Positions 17,764 to 28,064 of a stretch of DNA of 64,000 bases are shown in pieces. The notes under the pieces were generated by a model. The model ran no database searches and was not told where the DNA came from. It saw nothing but the letters and a program-made list of their open reading frames with translations. Each line of letters starts with the position of its first letter. Within the stretch, counting starts at the first letter, position 1. Origin of the DNA: Cyanobium sp. CZS25K (GTDB lineage: Bacteria > Cyanobacteriota > Cyanobacteriia > PCC-6307 > Cyanobiaceae); NCBI GenBank assembly GCA_030373325.1, contig JAUCZB010000006.1:62001-126000 (forward strand), written 5' to 3'. Position numbers and translations under genes: made by a program.

Positions 17764-18214
17764 CGGTGCTCCGGGGGGACGGTACGGGGTGGCGGGCAGC
17801 CTCACAGGCGGCGTGCAGCACCCGGATCGTGAGGTTGTCGCCGGCAGCGGCCTGCCAGGTGGCGCCCCAGCGGGGCAGGCCATTGATGGCTGTGTCGCGG
17901 TACAGCTCCTCGTCGCAGTCGAGCTGCATCACGTAAAGCTGCCCAACGGGGGGGCGAGCGTCTTGGGCCGCATCGTCGGCGGCGGCGGGCTGGAAGCGGC
18001 TGAGCACCGAGAGGCGACCCTCCCGATCGAAGCGCAGGCTGCCCGCATCCCACCACTGGCGACCTTCGGCACTGGCCGGCACCTCCTGCCAGTCGACCGG
18101 GCCGGCCAAGGCGGCGGCAGGGCCCGCCAGCCAGCAGCCCAGCATCAGCAGAAGCGCGAGCATCCGGCCCGCATGCAACCCGCCGATCGGCCGGGGGGAC
18201 CGGTCGCCCCTCAT
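17750..18214 (-). CDS. Secreted protein of unknown function
   Basis: A 154-residue protein. A basic n-region and a hydrophobic run ([20 protein letters not shown], residues 18-37) look like a signal peptide, so the mature part is periplasmic or lumenal. It contains [18 protein letters not shown] and a conserved pair of cysteines (LDCDEE, HAACEA). The ATG at 18214 overlaps the accD stop (ATGA); an internal ATG at 18163 would start right at the signal peptide. I do not recognise a named family. Confidence 0.6.
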   Translation of the reverse strand: MRGDRSPRPIGGLHAGRMLALLLMLGCWLAGPAAALAGPVDWQEVPASAEGRQWWDAGSLRFDREGRLSVLSRFQPAAADDAAQDARPPVGQLYVMQLDCDEELYRDTAINGLPRWGATWQAAAGDNLTIRVLHAACEAARHPVPSPRSTDATG

Positions 18215-19101
18215 GGCGCCACGGACAGGGACGGCCGCAGACTACCATGCAGACGCAGCAGGATGGCCAGGGTGCCGCGCATCTGGGGCCTGGGAACGAT
18301 CGTGTCAACGAAGCCGTGGTCCTGCAGGTACTCGGCGGTCTGGAAGCCTTCGGGCAGCTTTTCGCCCAGGGTCTGCTCAATCACCCGTCGGCCCGCGAAA
18401 GCGATCATCGCCTTGGGCTCCGCCAGGATCAGATCCCCCAGCATGGCGAAGCTGGCGGTCACCCCACCGGTGGTGGGATGGGTGAGCAGGGGCAGATAGA
18501 GGAGTTCGGCACTGCGGTGGCGCTGCAGGGCACCGGACACCTTGGCCATCTGCATCAGGCTGAGCATCCCCTCCTGCATGCGGGCACCGCCGGAGGCGCA
18601 GACGATCAGCAGCGGGTAGCGGCGGGCAGTGGCCAGTTCGACGAGCCGGGTGAGCTTCTCGCCCACCACCGAGCCCATCGAGCCGCCCATGAAGCGGAAA
18701 TCCATCACCCCCAGGGCCAGGGGCATGCCCTCCAGGCGGCAGAGGCCGGTGACCACCGCATCCCGCAGGCCCGTGGCCCGCTGGCTGTCCCGCAGCCGGT
18801 CGGCATAGCTGCGGCGGTCCTTGAAGGCGAGGGGGTCGGTGGGGGCGAGGTCGGCATCGATGGGCTCGAAGCTGCCCTCATCGGCGATCAGGCGGATGCG
18901 CTCGCTGCTGTCGATGCGGTGGTGGTGGCCACAGCCCTTGCAAACGCTGGCATTGGCCACCAGATCCTTGCGATACACCACCAGGCCGCACTCGGCGCAC
19001 TTGCTCCAGAGGCCATCCCCCTCGTCGGCTTCAGGCCCCTTGCTGGCCCGCACGGCGGGAGCGTTCTTGCGGCGATCGGCGAACCAGTCGAACAGGGACA
19101 T
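18211..19101 (-). CDS. accD: Acetyl-CoA carboxylase carboxyltransferase beta subunit
   Basis: A 296-residue subunit that, with AccA, transfers CO2 from biotin to acetyl-CoA in the first step of fatty acid synthesis. [12 protein letters not shown] is the classic N-terminus. The zinc finger is CAEC...CKGC (about residues 36-58), followed by [17 protein letters not shown] and [16 protein letters not shown]. The ATG at 19101 fits this N-terminus; a start 33 bp upstream is possible but not needed. Confidence 0.95.
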   Translation of the reverse strand: MSLFDWFADRRKNAPAVRASKGPEADEGDGLWSKCAECGLVVYRKDLVANASVCKGCGHHHRIDSSERIRLIADEGSFEPIDADLAPTDPLAFKDRRSYADRLRDSQRATGLRDAVVTGLCRLEGMPLALGVMDFRFMGGSMGSVVGEKLTRLVELATARRYPLLIVCASGGARMQEGMLSLMQMAKVSGALQRHRSAELLYLPLLTHPTTGGVTASFAMLGDLILAEPKAMIAFAGRRVIEQTLGEKLPEGFQTAEYLQDHGFVDTIVPRPQMRGTLAILLRLHGSLRPSLSVAP

Positions 19102-19140
19102 GGGGCGTCGGAAGCAACGGGGAACAGGGACCAACCGCCA

Positions 19141-19992
19141 TTAAAGACCCAGGCCCCACAGCCTCAACCAGGGCCCATGGCCACTGATCCAGACCGCCAG
19201 GGCAGCGGCGGCGAGGAAGGGGCCGAAGGGGAAGGGCTGCTGACGGCCGAGCCGGCCGGTGAGGCGGGCGACGCCACCGATGAGGGCACCACCGAGGACG
19301 GAGAGGCTGACGGCCAGGGCCAGGCCCACCGGTCCGAGCCAGGCCCCCATCAGGGCCGCCAGCTTGGCGTCCCCCAGCCCCAGGGCCGGCCGGCCCATCG
19401 CCTTCTCGGCCAGGGAGCTGAGCCCCTCGAAAGCCAGCAGACCGCCCGCCACGGCCAGCAGGTGGGAGAAGAGCAGTTCCCTGCCCACCGCCGCCCCCTG
19501 GTGGAAGCCAAGGCCCGCGGTGACCGCCAGACCGAGCACAACTCCCCAGCGGCAGAGCGGTTCCGGCAGCCACAGACTGTCCAGGTCGATCAGGGCCAGG
19601 GGCAGCAGCCAGCTGGCCAGCAGCCAGCCGGCCCCCAGCAGCAGCCAGGGACTGGGATCGGGGCCCATCCCAGCGGGCCGGGCAAAGAGCATGGCCACCC
19701 AGAGTCCGGCGGTGAGCAGCTCCACCAGGGGGTAACGGACGGCGATGGCGGCGTGGCAGTGGCGGCAGCGACCGCGCAGCAGGAGCCAACTCAGCAGCGG
19801 CAGATTCTCGAACCAGGCCAGGGAGGCGCCACAGCGGGGGCAATGGCTGCCGGGGAAGACCAGCGACTCCTCCCGCGGCAACCGCCACACCACCACGTTC
19901 AGGAAGCTGCCGATGCAGGCGCCGGCCAGGGCCACGAAGGGGGCCAGCAACGGCAGCAAATCCGTTGGGTAGAGAAAGGCGGCGGTGCTCAT
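19141..19992 (-). CDS. pilD: Prepilin peptidase / leader peptidase PilD
   Basis: A 283-residue membrane aspartyl protease that cuts and N-methylates type IV prepilins. It has GSFLNVVVWRLP near the N-terminus, the zinc-type CPRCGASL...CRHC tetracysteine loop, and both aspartate motifs (LIDLDSLWLP and GLGDAKL). About eight hydrophobic helices follow. The ATG at 19992 overlaps the upstream gene by 4 bp. A type IV pilin at 43878-44294 would be a substrate. Confidence 0.92.
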   Translation of the reverse strand: MSTAAFLYPTDLLPLLAPFVALAGACIGSFLNVVVWRLPREESLVFPGSHCPRCGASLAWFENLPLLSWLLLRGRCRHCHAAIAVRYPLVELLTAGLWVAMLFARPAGMGPDPSPWLLLGAGWLLASWLLPLALIDLDSLWLPEPLCRWGVVLGLAVTAGLGFHQGAAVGRELLFSHLLAVAGGLLAFEGLSSLAEKAMGRPALGLGDAKLAALMGAWLGPVGLALAVSLSVLGGALIGGVARLTGRLGRQQPFPFGPFLAAAALAVWISGHGPWLRLWGLGL

Positions 19993-20351
19993 GGCAGCGG
20001 GCGAGTGGCTCCCCCCCGGGCATTGCGGCCCCGGGCCGACCTGGGCCGCAGCAGCTCCATCGGCACAAACTGCTCCTCCGGCAACAGAATCGGGGCCTCG
20101 AACACCACCCGGCCCTGGGGACCGGCGCCGAGAAGTACCACTCCCATCGGCTCGGGGGCCGTGGGACACGACTCCAGAAAACGGAAGTAGACCCGCCGTG
20201 ACTGGCGGAGCAACTCAGCGCTGTTGATGCGATCGAGACGCAGCGAACCCTGGGACGGAGATCCCGAGGACTCGCCACCACGGATCCGGAACGAGGGGCT
20301 GCCGGATCCGGACGGGTTGATGGTGGGGGGCTGGGCGGTGATGGGATTCAC
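19989..20351 (-). CDS. Conserved-looking protein of unknown function upstream of pilD
   Basis: A 120-residue protein starting with GTG (MNPITAQPPT), Ser/Pro/Gly-rich for the first ~35 residues, then a compact part LDRINSAELLRQSRRVYFRFLES, VVLLGAGPQGRVVFEAP and a basic Arg-rich tail. It is coupled to pilD by ATGA. The ribosome-binding site AAAGGAA sits 3 bp before the GTG and is inside a 10-bp hairpin (see 20355-20386). No family recognised. Confidence 0.55.
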   Translation of the reverse strand: MNPITAQPPTINPSGSGSPSFRIRGGESSGSPSQGSLRLDRINSAELLRQSRRVYFRFLESCPTAPEPMGVVLLGAGPQGRVVFEAPILLPEEQFVPMELLRPRSARGRNARGGATRPLP

Positions 20352-20354
20352 CGA

Positions 20355-20386
20355 TTCCTTTCGGGGGATCTTAGGGCCGAAAGGAA
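20355..20386 (-). promoter_or_regulatory. Hairpin enclosing the ribosome-binding site of the gene upstream of pilD
   Basis: On the minus strand TTCCTTTCGG pairs perfectly with CCGAAAGGAA across a 12-nt loop. The 3' arm contains the AAAGGAA ribosome-binding site that precedes the GTG at 20351. Folded, the RNA would hide this site. It may equally be part of the prk terminator region. Confidence 0.5.
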
Positions 20387-20404
20387 GATCAAGAGACTGA
20401 TCTT
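20385..20404 (-). terminator. Probable prk terminator hairpin
   Basis: AAGATCA and TGATCTT pair around a 6-nt loop right at the prk stop codon and are followed by the pyrimidine-rich CCTTTC. It shares 2 bp with the next hairpin, so the two stems are nearly mutually exclusive, a switch-like arrangement. Confidence 0.4.
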
Positions 20405-21306
20405 CAGCTGAGTTTCTTCTGCTCCTCGATCATCTTGTGGATGATCGGAGTGAGGATGATCTCCATCGCGAAGCCCATCTTGCCGCCGTTCACCACGATG
20501 CTGGTGGGGCTCGACATGAAGGAATCGTGGATCATGCGCAGCAGGTAGGAGAAATCGATGCCCCACTTCTCACGGGCGCCCTTGCGGAAATGGATGATGA
20601 CGAAGCTCTCGTCGGGGCTGGGGATGTTGCGGCAGATGAAGGGGTTGGAGGTGTCAACCGTGGGCACCCGCTGGAAGTTGATGTCGGTGCGGCTGAACTG
20701 GGGGCAGATGTGGTTGATGTAATCGGGCATGCGGCGCAGGATCGTGTCGACGATCGCCTCGGCCGAGTAGCCCCGCTCGGCGTTGTCGCGGGAGATCTTC
20801 TGGATCCACTCCAGGTTGGCGATCGGCACCACACCGATCAGCAGATCCACCATCGCGGCCACGTCGTAGCCATCGCCCACCACGCCGCCGTGCAGGCCTT
20901 CGTAGAAGAGGAGCTGGGTGCCCGAGGGGATCGGCTCCCATGGGGTGAACTGACCAGGCTCGAGGCTGGTGCCGAGGCGGGCGTTGTGCTCAGCCGCCTC
21001 CTCCACCGAGTGGAGGTAGTAGCGGCGGTCACCGCTGCCGGTTTCGCTGTAGGTGCGGAACAGCTCCTCGAGCTTGTCGAAGATGTTGGCCTCGGGGCCG
21101 AAGTGGGAGAAGTTCTCGCCGCGGGCCTGGGCCTCGGCCATCGCCTGCTTCATCGGGCCCCGCTCGAAGCGGTGGAAGCTGTCGCCTTCCACCACCGCCG
21201 GGATGATGCCCTCGCGGGAGAAGATGTGCTCGAAGGCCCGTTTGACGGTGCTGGTCCCCGCTCCCGAGGAACCGGTGACAGCCACGACCGGGTGACGCTT
21301 CGACAT
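20404..21306 (-). CDS. prk: Phosphoribulokinase, class I (proteobacterial) type
   Basis: A 300-residue Calvin-cycle kinase that makes ribulose-1,5-bisphosphate. The N-terminus MSKRHPVVAVTGSSGAGTS carries the P-loop; EGDSFHR, FYEGLHGG, VPIANLEWIQKI and TDINFQRVPTVDTSNPF follow. These motifs match Rhodobacter-type CbbP, not the ~330-residue cyanobacterial/plant class with redox cysteines near the P-loop. There is no cysteine in the first 100 residues, so thioredoxin control of the plant type is unlikely. It is downstream of leuB on the same strand (79-bp gap). Confidence 0.94.
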   Translation of the reverse strand: MSKRHPVVAVTGSSGAGTSTVKRAFEHIFSREGIIPAVVEGDSFHRFERGPMKQAMAEAQARGENFSHFGPEANIFDKLEELFRTYSETGSGDRRYYLHSVEEAAEHNARLGTSLEPGQFTPWEPIPSGTQLLFYEGLHGGVVGDGYDVAAMVDLLIGVVPIANLEWIQKISRDNAERGYSAEAIVDTILRRMPDYINHICPQFSRTDINFQRVPTVDTSNPFICRNIPSPDESFVIIHFRKGAREKWGIDFSYLLRMIHDSFMSSPTSIVVNGGKMGFAMEIILTPIIHKMIEEQKKLS

Positions 21307-21385
21307 CGACGCAGGGGGGTTCAGAGGTTGTGAGTTTGGCAGGTCGCCGGTCCGCGCCCCCTGCGGCCGTCATCGGAAGGGGGGT

Positions 21386-22468
<1,083 letters not shown>

Positions 22469-22497
22469 CGCTGGGTGGGGCCGGGCAGCAGGCGAGG

Positions 22498-23526
22498 CTA
22501 CTTCTGCAGCTGCCGCAGGGTGCGGGCCATCTCGGGCAGTTTGTTGAAGACCGCGGAGCAGCGCAGCCAGAGCCGGTTGGGGATGGCGGGATAGCCGCTG
22601 ACCACTTCGCCGGCCGCGATCTCTCCGTGGATGCCGGATTTCGAGGAAGCGATGGCCCGATCGCCGATCACGGCCCGGTTGGCCACGCCCACCTGGCCCG
22701 CCAGGATCACGCCGCTGCCGAGCACGGCGCCGCCGGCGATGCCCACCTGGGCCGCCAGGGCACAGCCCTTGCCCGTGACGACGCCATGGCCCACGTGCAC
22801 CAGGTTGTCGATCTTAGTGCCGGCGCCGATGCGGGTTTCGCCCACGCTGGGGCGATCGATGGTGGAGCCGCAGCCCACCTCCACGCCCTCCTCGAGCACC
22901 ACCCGGCCGGTCTGGGGCATCTTCACCCAGCCAGTGGCGGTGGGCACGAAGCCGAAGCCCTCCGCCCCGATCACCGCCTGCGACTGCACCACGCAACCCG
23001 CCCCGAGGCGGCTGCCGGGATGGATCACGGCGTTGGCGTGGATCTCGCAGCCTTCGCCGAGCTGCACATCCTCGTACAGAACGACACCGGGGTGGAGCAC
23101 ACAGCCACGGGCCACCACGCAACCGGCTCCGATCACCGCATGGGCGCCCACATGCACCTCGCTGGCCACGCTGGCGCCCGGGTCGACGACGGCGCTGGGA
23201 TGGAGGCCCGGGGGCCTCGGGGTGGGGGGATAGAGGGCCGTGAGGGCCTCGGCGAAGCCGAGACGGGGATGCTTCAAGGCCACCCAGGCCAGGCCCCGGT
23301 CGGTGGCCAGCTGCTGCAGCTCCTCGTCGAGGGGCAGGAGCAGGGCGGCGGCACCGCTGGCGGAAAGGGCAGCGGCCAGGGCGTTGCCGGCTTCAAGGAA
23401 GGCCAGCTGGCCGGCCCCGGCGCGATCGAGTGCTTCGGCGCCGCTGATCTCCGGATCAGCGGCCAGATGGCGGGGACTGCCCGCCTCCACGGCGCCGATC
23501 CGGCTGAGCAGGCTGCTGAAACGCAT
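22498..23526 (-). CDS. lpxD: UDP-3-O-acylglucosamine N-acyltransferase
   Basis: A 342-residue lipid A enzyme that adds the second acyl chain to UDP-3-O-acylglucosamine. An N-terminal domain ([16 protein letters not shown]) is followed by a left-handed beta-helix with many hexapeptide repeats ([24 protein letters not shown] and similar), then [20 protein letters not shown] and [11 protein letters not shown], as in LpxD. The ATG at 23526 is chosen over one 39 bp upstream because MRFSSLL fits the family. Confidence 0.9.
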   Translation of the reverse strand: MRFSSLLSRIGAVEAGSPRHLAADPEISGAEALDRAGAGQLAFLEAGNALAAALSASGAAALLLPLDEELQQLATDRGLAWVALKHPRLGFAEALTALYPPTPRPPGLHPSAVVDPGASVASEVHVGAHAVIGAGCVVARGCVLHPGVVLYEDVQLGEGCEIHANAVIHPGSRLGAGCVVQSQAVIGAEGFGFVPTATGWVKMPQTGRVVLEEGVEVGCGSTIDRPSVGETRIGAGTKIDNLVHVGHGVVTGKGCALAAQVGIAGGAVLGSGVILAGQVGVANRAVIGDRAIASSKSGIHGEIAAGEVVSGYPAIPNRLWLRCSAVFNKLPEMARTLRQLQK

Positions 23527-23583
23527 TCCCCAGGGGGCGGACGGCCCGGATCGTAGGCCCCACACCCACCGGCGGGCGGGGCA

Positions 23584-24309
23584 TCAGGGGGCCGGATCGA
23601 GCAGCTCCCGCAGGGGCACGAAGCGGTAGCCGCGGCGGCGCAGGTCGGGAATGAGGCGGCGCAGGGTGTCCAGGGTGCGGCCGCTCAGGGCCGGCGTGTC
23701 GTGCAGCACCAGGATCCCGCCGGGGTGGGCGTTGATCCGCACGAAGAGGCGCACGAACCAGAGGGGCGGTCGCAGGGTGTCCCAGGGGAAGATCGAACCC
23801 AGCACCAGCCGGTAGGAGCGGGCGGAAAGCCCGTCGAGCATGCGTTGGTGGAACCAGCCCCCTCCGGGCCGGAACCAGCGCCAGCGCACCTGGGCAGGAG
23901 CGGCGGCCCGTTGGATCACCCGTTCGGTGTCGGCCAGCTGCTGCTGGAAAACAGGCGGCGCCAGGGCAGCGGCCCGCTCGTCGCGCCAGAGGTGGTTGCC
24001 GAGCTCGTGGCCCTGCTGCAGGGCGCGGCGGGCAAAGCGATGGTCCCGCTCCAGATGGGAGCCGATCAGGAAGAAGGTGGCCGGCACCTGGAGCTCCCGC
24101 AGCAGGGCCAGCAGGGCCTCCGAGCCGGGGCCGCTGGGGCCGTCGTCGATGGTGAGGGCCAGCCGTCGGCCCCGACCCGGCCCACAGAAGACCACGGCCG
24201 GGAACAGGGGCACGAGCAGGACGCGGATCAGCAGCGAAGGCAGCAGCACCACGAAGACCACCAGATCCAGCAGCAGGATCACCGCCAGGACGGCCAGGAG
24301 CAGGGACAT
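23584..24309 (-). CDS. Membrane-anchored polysaccharide deacetylase (CE4 family)
   Basis: A 241-residue protein with a long N-terminal membrane stretch (about residues 3-45) and a NodB-type domain. Motif 1 is LTIDDGPSG, motif 2 GHELGNHLW (metal-binding histidines), motif 3 RPGGGWFH, and a late ILVLHDTPA. It would remove acetyl groups from an extracytoplasmic glycan such as peptidoglycan. The start is ATG 24309; a GTG at 24357 would add 16 residues. It is divergent from the hydrolase-subtilisin gene, 60 bp away. Confidence 0.82.
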   Translation of the reverse strand: MSLLLAVLAVILLLDLVVFVVLLPSLLIRVLLVPLFPAVVFCGPGRGRRLALTIDDGPSGPGSEALLALLRELQVPATFFLIGSHLERDHRFARRALQQGHELGNHLWRDERAAALAPPVFQQQLADTERVIQRAAAPAQVRWRWFRPGGGWFHQRMLDGLSARSYRLVLGSIFPWDTLRPPLWFVRLFVRINAHPGGILVLHDTPALSGRTLDTLRRLIPDLRRRGYRFVPLRELLDPAP

Positions 24310-24369
24310 GGGCAGGGCCGGGCGGAAGCTGGCCGGAAGGCCTAAGAACGATGACACCGGCAGGGCGCC

Positions 24370-26802
24370 ATGGACCGCCAGCGGCCGCTGTGGCTATGGC
24401 TGGTTTTCGGATCTGTTTGCCTCGGTGACGCCATGACCGCCCCGAAGAAAGCCTCCGCTGCCGGCACGCCGGCCCTGCGGGGGCAGGCCCGCACGGTGAT
24501 CTACTGCCACGGCATCTCGAACATGCCTCCTGAGGGGGTGCTGCGCTCGGAGTGGGACCGCGCCCTGTTCGGCTCCGACCAGGGGGAGCGCACCCGCATG
24601 GCCTACTGGGTGGACCGGGAGCGCTACCCGGAGACCGCCGGCGTCTCCACCCGGGCCATCGGCGACGACCGGGCGACGCTGCAGATGGGGGCGGAGGCGC
24701 TGCTGGCCGCCTCGATCCGGGACAGCGACGACCGGGAGGAATCGGCGGCCTTCGTGGCCGCCGTGACGAAGCAACTGGAGGAGGCCGCCCAGACGGCGGC
24801 CCAGCGGGGGGCGCCGATGGGAGGGGCCGCGACGAAATCGATGGAGGTCAAGGGGCTGTGGAGCCCGGTGACGGCCCTGTTCACCCAGGCGTTCCTGGCC
24901 GATGTGAACGACTTCCTGTTCAACAAGACCAAGCGCACACGGATGGTGCAGACGGTGAAGGACCGGGTGACCACGGGAGGGGGGCCCTTCGTGGTGATCG
25001 GCCACAGCCAGGGGAGCATGGTCACCTATCAGGCGCTGATGGAACTGGGCGCTGCGCTGGAGGTGGACCTGTACCTCACGATCGGCTCCCCTCTGGGGCT
25101 GCCCCAGGTGACCGACGTGCTGCACAAGTGGTACGGCAAGACGTTGCCGATTCCGCCCGGGGTGAAGCGCTGGGTGAACATCGCCCAGGACGGCGACATC
25201 GTCTGCCTGGATCAGACCCTGGCCGATGAATACAGCGCCAGCGGAAAACCGCCGGTGCTGGATGAAAGGGTGCCGGGGTTCGTCTGGCCGCCCAGCAAGG
25301 CCCATTCCGCCAGCCGCTATCTGTCGCGTCAGTCGACCCAGGAAACGGTGATGGCGGCGCTGGAACGCTCCCGTTTCCAGCCGGTGAGCCCGATGACAGT
25401 GGCGCGCAATCTGGCCGATTCCCTGGATGCGGACGCCATGGTGCGGGTGCCGGTGCTGATCGAACTGCTGGAGCGCAACCTGCTGACGGGAAGCAGCTCA
25501 GGGGCATCCGCTGCCGGTGACGGGGGCGATTCGCTGCAGGGGGCCCGCCAGAAGGTGCTGGCGTGGATCGAGAAGAACGTGCTGAAGGATCCGATCACCG
25601 CCGAGACGGTGTTTCTGGAGGACCAGCTCGACCGCTACGTGTCGGTGAATCTGACCCGCGCCGAGGTGGAAACCCTGGCGGCCGCAATGAGCCAGCAGTA
25701 CGGCGCCGCCTCACCGGCCGTGTACCGGATGTTCAGCAACAGCAAGAAGAAGGCGCTGATCCGGGAGTCGATCCACACCGTGCAGGCCCGCACCGCCCAG
25801 CTGGGGTACAACGCCTGCGGCCAGGGGATCACCTGGGCCGTGCTCGACACGGGCATCGACAACCGCCATCCCCACTTCCACAACCCCGCCTTTGCCCCTG
25901 AGGGCACGATCGCCGCCGAATGGGACTGCACCGCAAGGGGGCCGGTGCAGCCGGGCAGTGGCAACGACGCCAACGGCCATGGCACCCATGTGGCCGGCAT
26001 CATCGCCGGGGGGCTGCAAGCGGTGGGGGGCGAGGGGGGGCCGGACATGCTGGCCATGGCCCCCAAGGCCCGGCTGGTGACCTACAAGGTGCTCGCCGAC
26101 AACGGCAGCGGCTACGACGCCTGGATCATCAAGGCGATCGACCACATCTGGAAACAGAACCAGGACGGGCGGCGCCTGGCGATCCAGGGGGTGAACCTGA
26201 GCCTGGGGGGCTCCTTCGATCCGGCCAGCTTCGGCTGCGGCGATTCACCGCTGTGCGCCTCCCTGCTGCGGCTGGTGCGCCAGGGGGTGCTGGTGGTGCT
26301 GGCGGCGGGCAACGAGGGCAGCGGCGACATCGTGGTGGATGGCTTCAACGCCACCCGCTCCTTTGATCTCTCGATCGGCGATCCCGCCAACCTGGAGGAG
26401 GCGATCGCCGTGGGCTCGGTGCACCCCACCCTGCCCCACCGCTACGGCACCTCCTATTTCTCCTCGCGGGGACCCACCGCCGACGGCCGCCTGAAGCCCG
26501 ATCTGGTGGGCCCGGGGGAGCAGATCCGCTCGTGTCGCAGCAGCAGTGATCCCAAACGCACCCCCACGCGCGGCAAGGGGGAAAGCGTCGATGGTCTGTA
26601 TGTCGCCCTCTCCGGCACGAGCATGGCGGCCCCCCACATCTCCGGCCTGCTGGCGGCCTTCCTGTCGGTGCGCACCGAGTTCATCGGCTATCCCGACCGG
26701 GTGAAGCAGATCCTGTTGAGCCACTGCACGGATCTCAAACGCGACCGCTACCACCAGGGGGCGGGCCTGCCGAATCTGTCGAAGATGCTGCTGGAAACAT
26801 GA
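24370..26802 (+). CDS. Fusion of a serine alpha/beta hydrolase with a subtilisin-type (S8) protease
   Basis: An 810-residue two-enzyme protein. Residues ~40-330 look like an alpha/beta hydrolase: RTVIYCHGISN (oxyanion loop), nucleophile elbow GHSQG (S213), IAQDGDIVC (D274 or D276) and KAHSASRYL (H312), a plausible complete triad. Residues ~480-800 are an S8 protease with all catalytic residues: VLDTGID (D493), NGHGTHVAG (H537), AAGNEG (oxyanion N648) and SGTSMAAPH (S751). Residues 330-480 link them and may act as a propeptide or sensor. The first 20 residues (MDRQRPLWLWLVFGSVCLGD) could be a weak signal peptide; an ATG at 24433 would remove it. Substrates unknown. Confidence 0.85.
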   Translation: MDRQRPLWLWLVFGSVCLGDAMTAPKKASAAGTPALRGQARTVIYCHGISNMPPEGVLRSEWDRALFGSDQGERTRMAYWVDRERYPETAGVSTRAIGDDRATLQMGAEALLAASIRDSDDREESAAFVAAVTKQLEEAAQTAAQRGAPMGGAATKSMEVKGLWSPVTALFTQAFLADVNDFLFNKTKRTRMVQTVKDRVTTGGGPFVVIGHSQGSMVTYQALMELGAALEVDLYLTIGSPLGLPQVTDVLHKWYGKTLPIPPGVKRWVNIAQDGDIVCLDQTLADEYSASGKPPVLDERVPGFVWPPSKAHSASRYLSRQSTQETVMAALERSRFQPVSPMTVARNLADSLDADAMVRVPVLIELLERNLLTGSSSGASAAGDGGDSLQGARQKVLAWIEKNVLKDPITAETVFLEDQLDRYVSVNLTRAEVETLAAAMSQQYGAASPAVYRMFSNSKKKALIRESIHTVQARTAQLGYNACGQGITWAVLDTGIDNRHPHFHNPAFAPEGTIAAEWDCTARGPVQPGSGNDANGHGTHVAGIIAGGLQAVGGEGGPDMLAMAPKARLVTYKVLADNGSGYDAWIIKAIDHIWKQNQDGRRLAIQGVNLSLGGSFDPASFGCGDSPLCASLLRLVRQGVLVVLAAGNEGSGDIVVDGFNATRSFDLSIGDPANLEEAIAVGSVHPTLPHRYGTSYFSSRGPTADGRLKPDLVGPGEQIRSCRSSSDPKRTPTRGKGESVDGLYVALSGTSMAAPHISGLLAAFLSVRTEFIGYPDRVKQILLSHCTDLKRDRYHQGAGLPNLSKMLLET

Positions 26803-26919
26803 GCCGTACAGCCGATGGTAGGCGTGTTGCTGGTTGGAATCGCGGGGGCGGATGGCACAAGGCGACGTTGGGCTCTGCCAAGATGGTTCACAAGATTCAG
26901 TCGAACGTAGGAAACTGCA

Positions 26920-27942
26920 TTGCAAAAGCCTGACATTCCAAAAGACGAACAAGCCCGACTTGAGACACTTTGGACACTCGATATCCTGGATACCCTGCCT
27001 GAGGAACGTTTCGACCGGCTGACACGCATCGCCAAACGGATGTTCCGGGTGCCGATCGCGCTTGTCAGTCTTGTGGATGAGAACCGCCAGTGGTTCAAGT
27101 CGTGCATAGGCTTAAGCGCAAGCGAAACATCGCGCGACATTTCATTTTGCGGCCATGCGATTCTCGGTGACGAAGTTTTCATCATACCCAATGCCATAGA
27201 AGACCCACGATTCGCTGACAATCCCTTGGTTTTGGGTGAGCCGAATATTCGTTTTTATGTCGGATGCCCACTCTCTCTGAGTGACCACAAACTGGGAACT
27301 CTGTGCCTTATTGACCAGAAGCCAAGAAGCTTTGAAGATGAAGACGTCGAAGCACTGAAAGACCTTGCGTCCATGGTAGAGCGCGAACTCGCGGCCGTTC
27401 AACTGGCGACGTTGGACGAGCTGACCAAGATTTCAAATCGTCGGGGCTTTATGGTGCTGGCTCAGCACAGCCTGAGCCTCTGTGCCCGGCAGAAGATTCC
27501 CGCAGCACTGGTTTTCCTGGACCTGGACAGATTCAAGCCCATCAACGACAAGTTTGGACATGCGGAAGGCGATCGGGCATTAGTTGCATTTGCCAATCAG
27601 ATGAAGAGTAGCTTCCGGGATTCAGACCTTTTCGCGCGGCTGGGAGGCGACGAGTTTGTCGTATTGCTCACCAATACTTCGAAACAACAAGCAGAGGCAA
27701 TCATCGAGAAGTTCAATCGCTCATTGACAAGGAACTATCAAGAAGCATGTCGCGGGTACGCCATTACATTTTCCCATGGCATCGTGGAATTCGATCCGGA
27801 AAAACATCCTGCCGTCGAAGAGCTGCTGGCGAATGGTGACGCGCTGATGTATGAAGTAAAAAGAGCAAAGCGGTGCTATCTCAAGCCAATGGGGATTCTG
27901 ACTGCTTCAGAGACCCTACCCAACCGATCGCTTCTGCCTTGA
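26920..27942 (+). CDS. GAF-GGDEF diguanylate cyclase
   Basis: A 340-residue predicted c-di-GMP synthase. Residues ~25-165 are a GAF sensor (IALVSLVDENRQWFKS, SFCGHAIL, FYVGCPLSL). The cyclase domain begins at DELTKISNRRGF; LVFLDLDRFKPINDKFGH and the intact active site RLGGDEFV follow. RDSD lies five residues before GGDEF, matching the inhibitory I-site RxxD. The start is a TTG at 26920, the first after an in-frame stop at 26908. Its base composition is visibly less GC-rich than its neighbours, suggesting recent transfer. No EAL or HD-GYP partner lies in the window. Confidence 0.88.
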   Translation: MQKPDIPKDEQARLETLWTLDILDTLPEERFDRLTRIAKRMFRVPIALVSLVDENRQWFKSCIGLSASETSRDISFCGHAILGDEVFIIPNAIEDPRFADNPLVLGEPNIRFYVGCPLSLSDHKLGTLCLIDQKPRSFEDEDVEALKDLASMVERELAAVQLATLDELTKISNRRGFMVLAQHSLSLCARQKIPAALVFLDLDRFKPINDKFGHAEGDRALVAFANQMKSSFRDSDLFARLGGDEFVVLLTNTSKQQAEAIIEKFNRSLTRNYQEACRGYAITFSHGIVEFDPEKHPAVEELLANGDALMYEVKRAKRCYLKPMGILTASETLPNRSLLP

Positions 27943-28064
27943 GCGGCTGAAGCTGAAGATCAGACCAGAAACCAAAGATCAGAGATGATTCCGAAAGCAG
28001 GCGTGGATCATTTGAGGTCCGGATCTACACTGACACTGGCAGTCAACCTTCACTTGTGCAGCCC

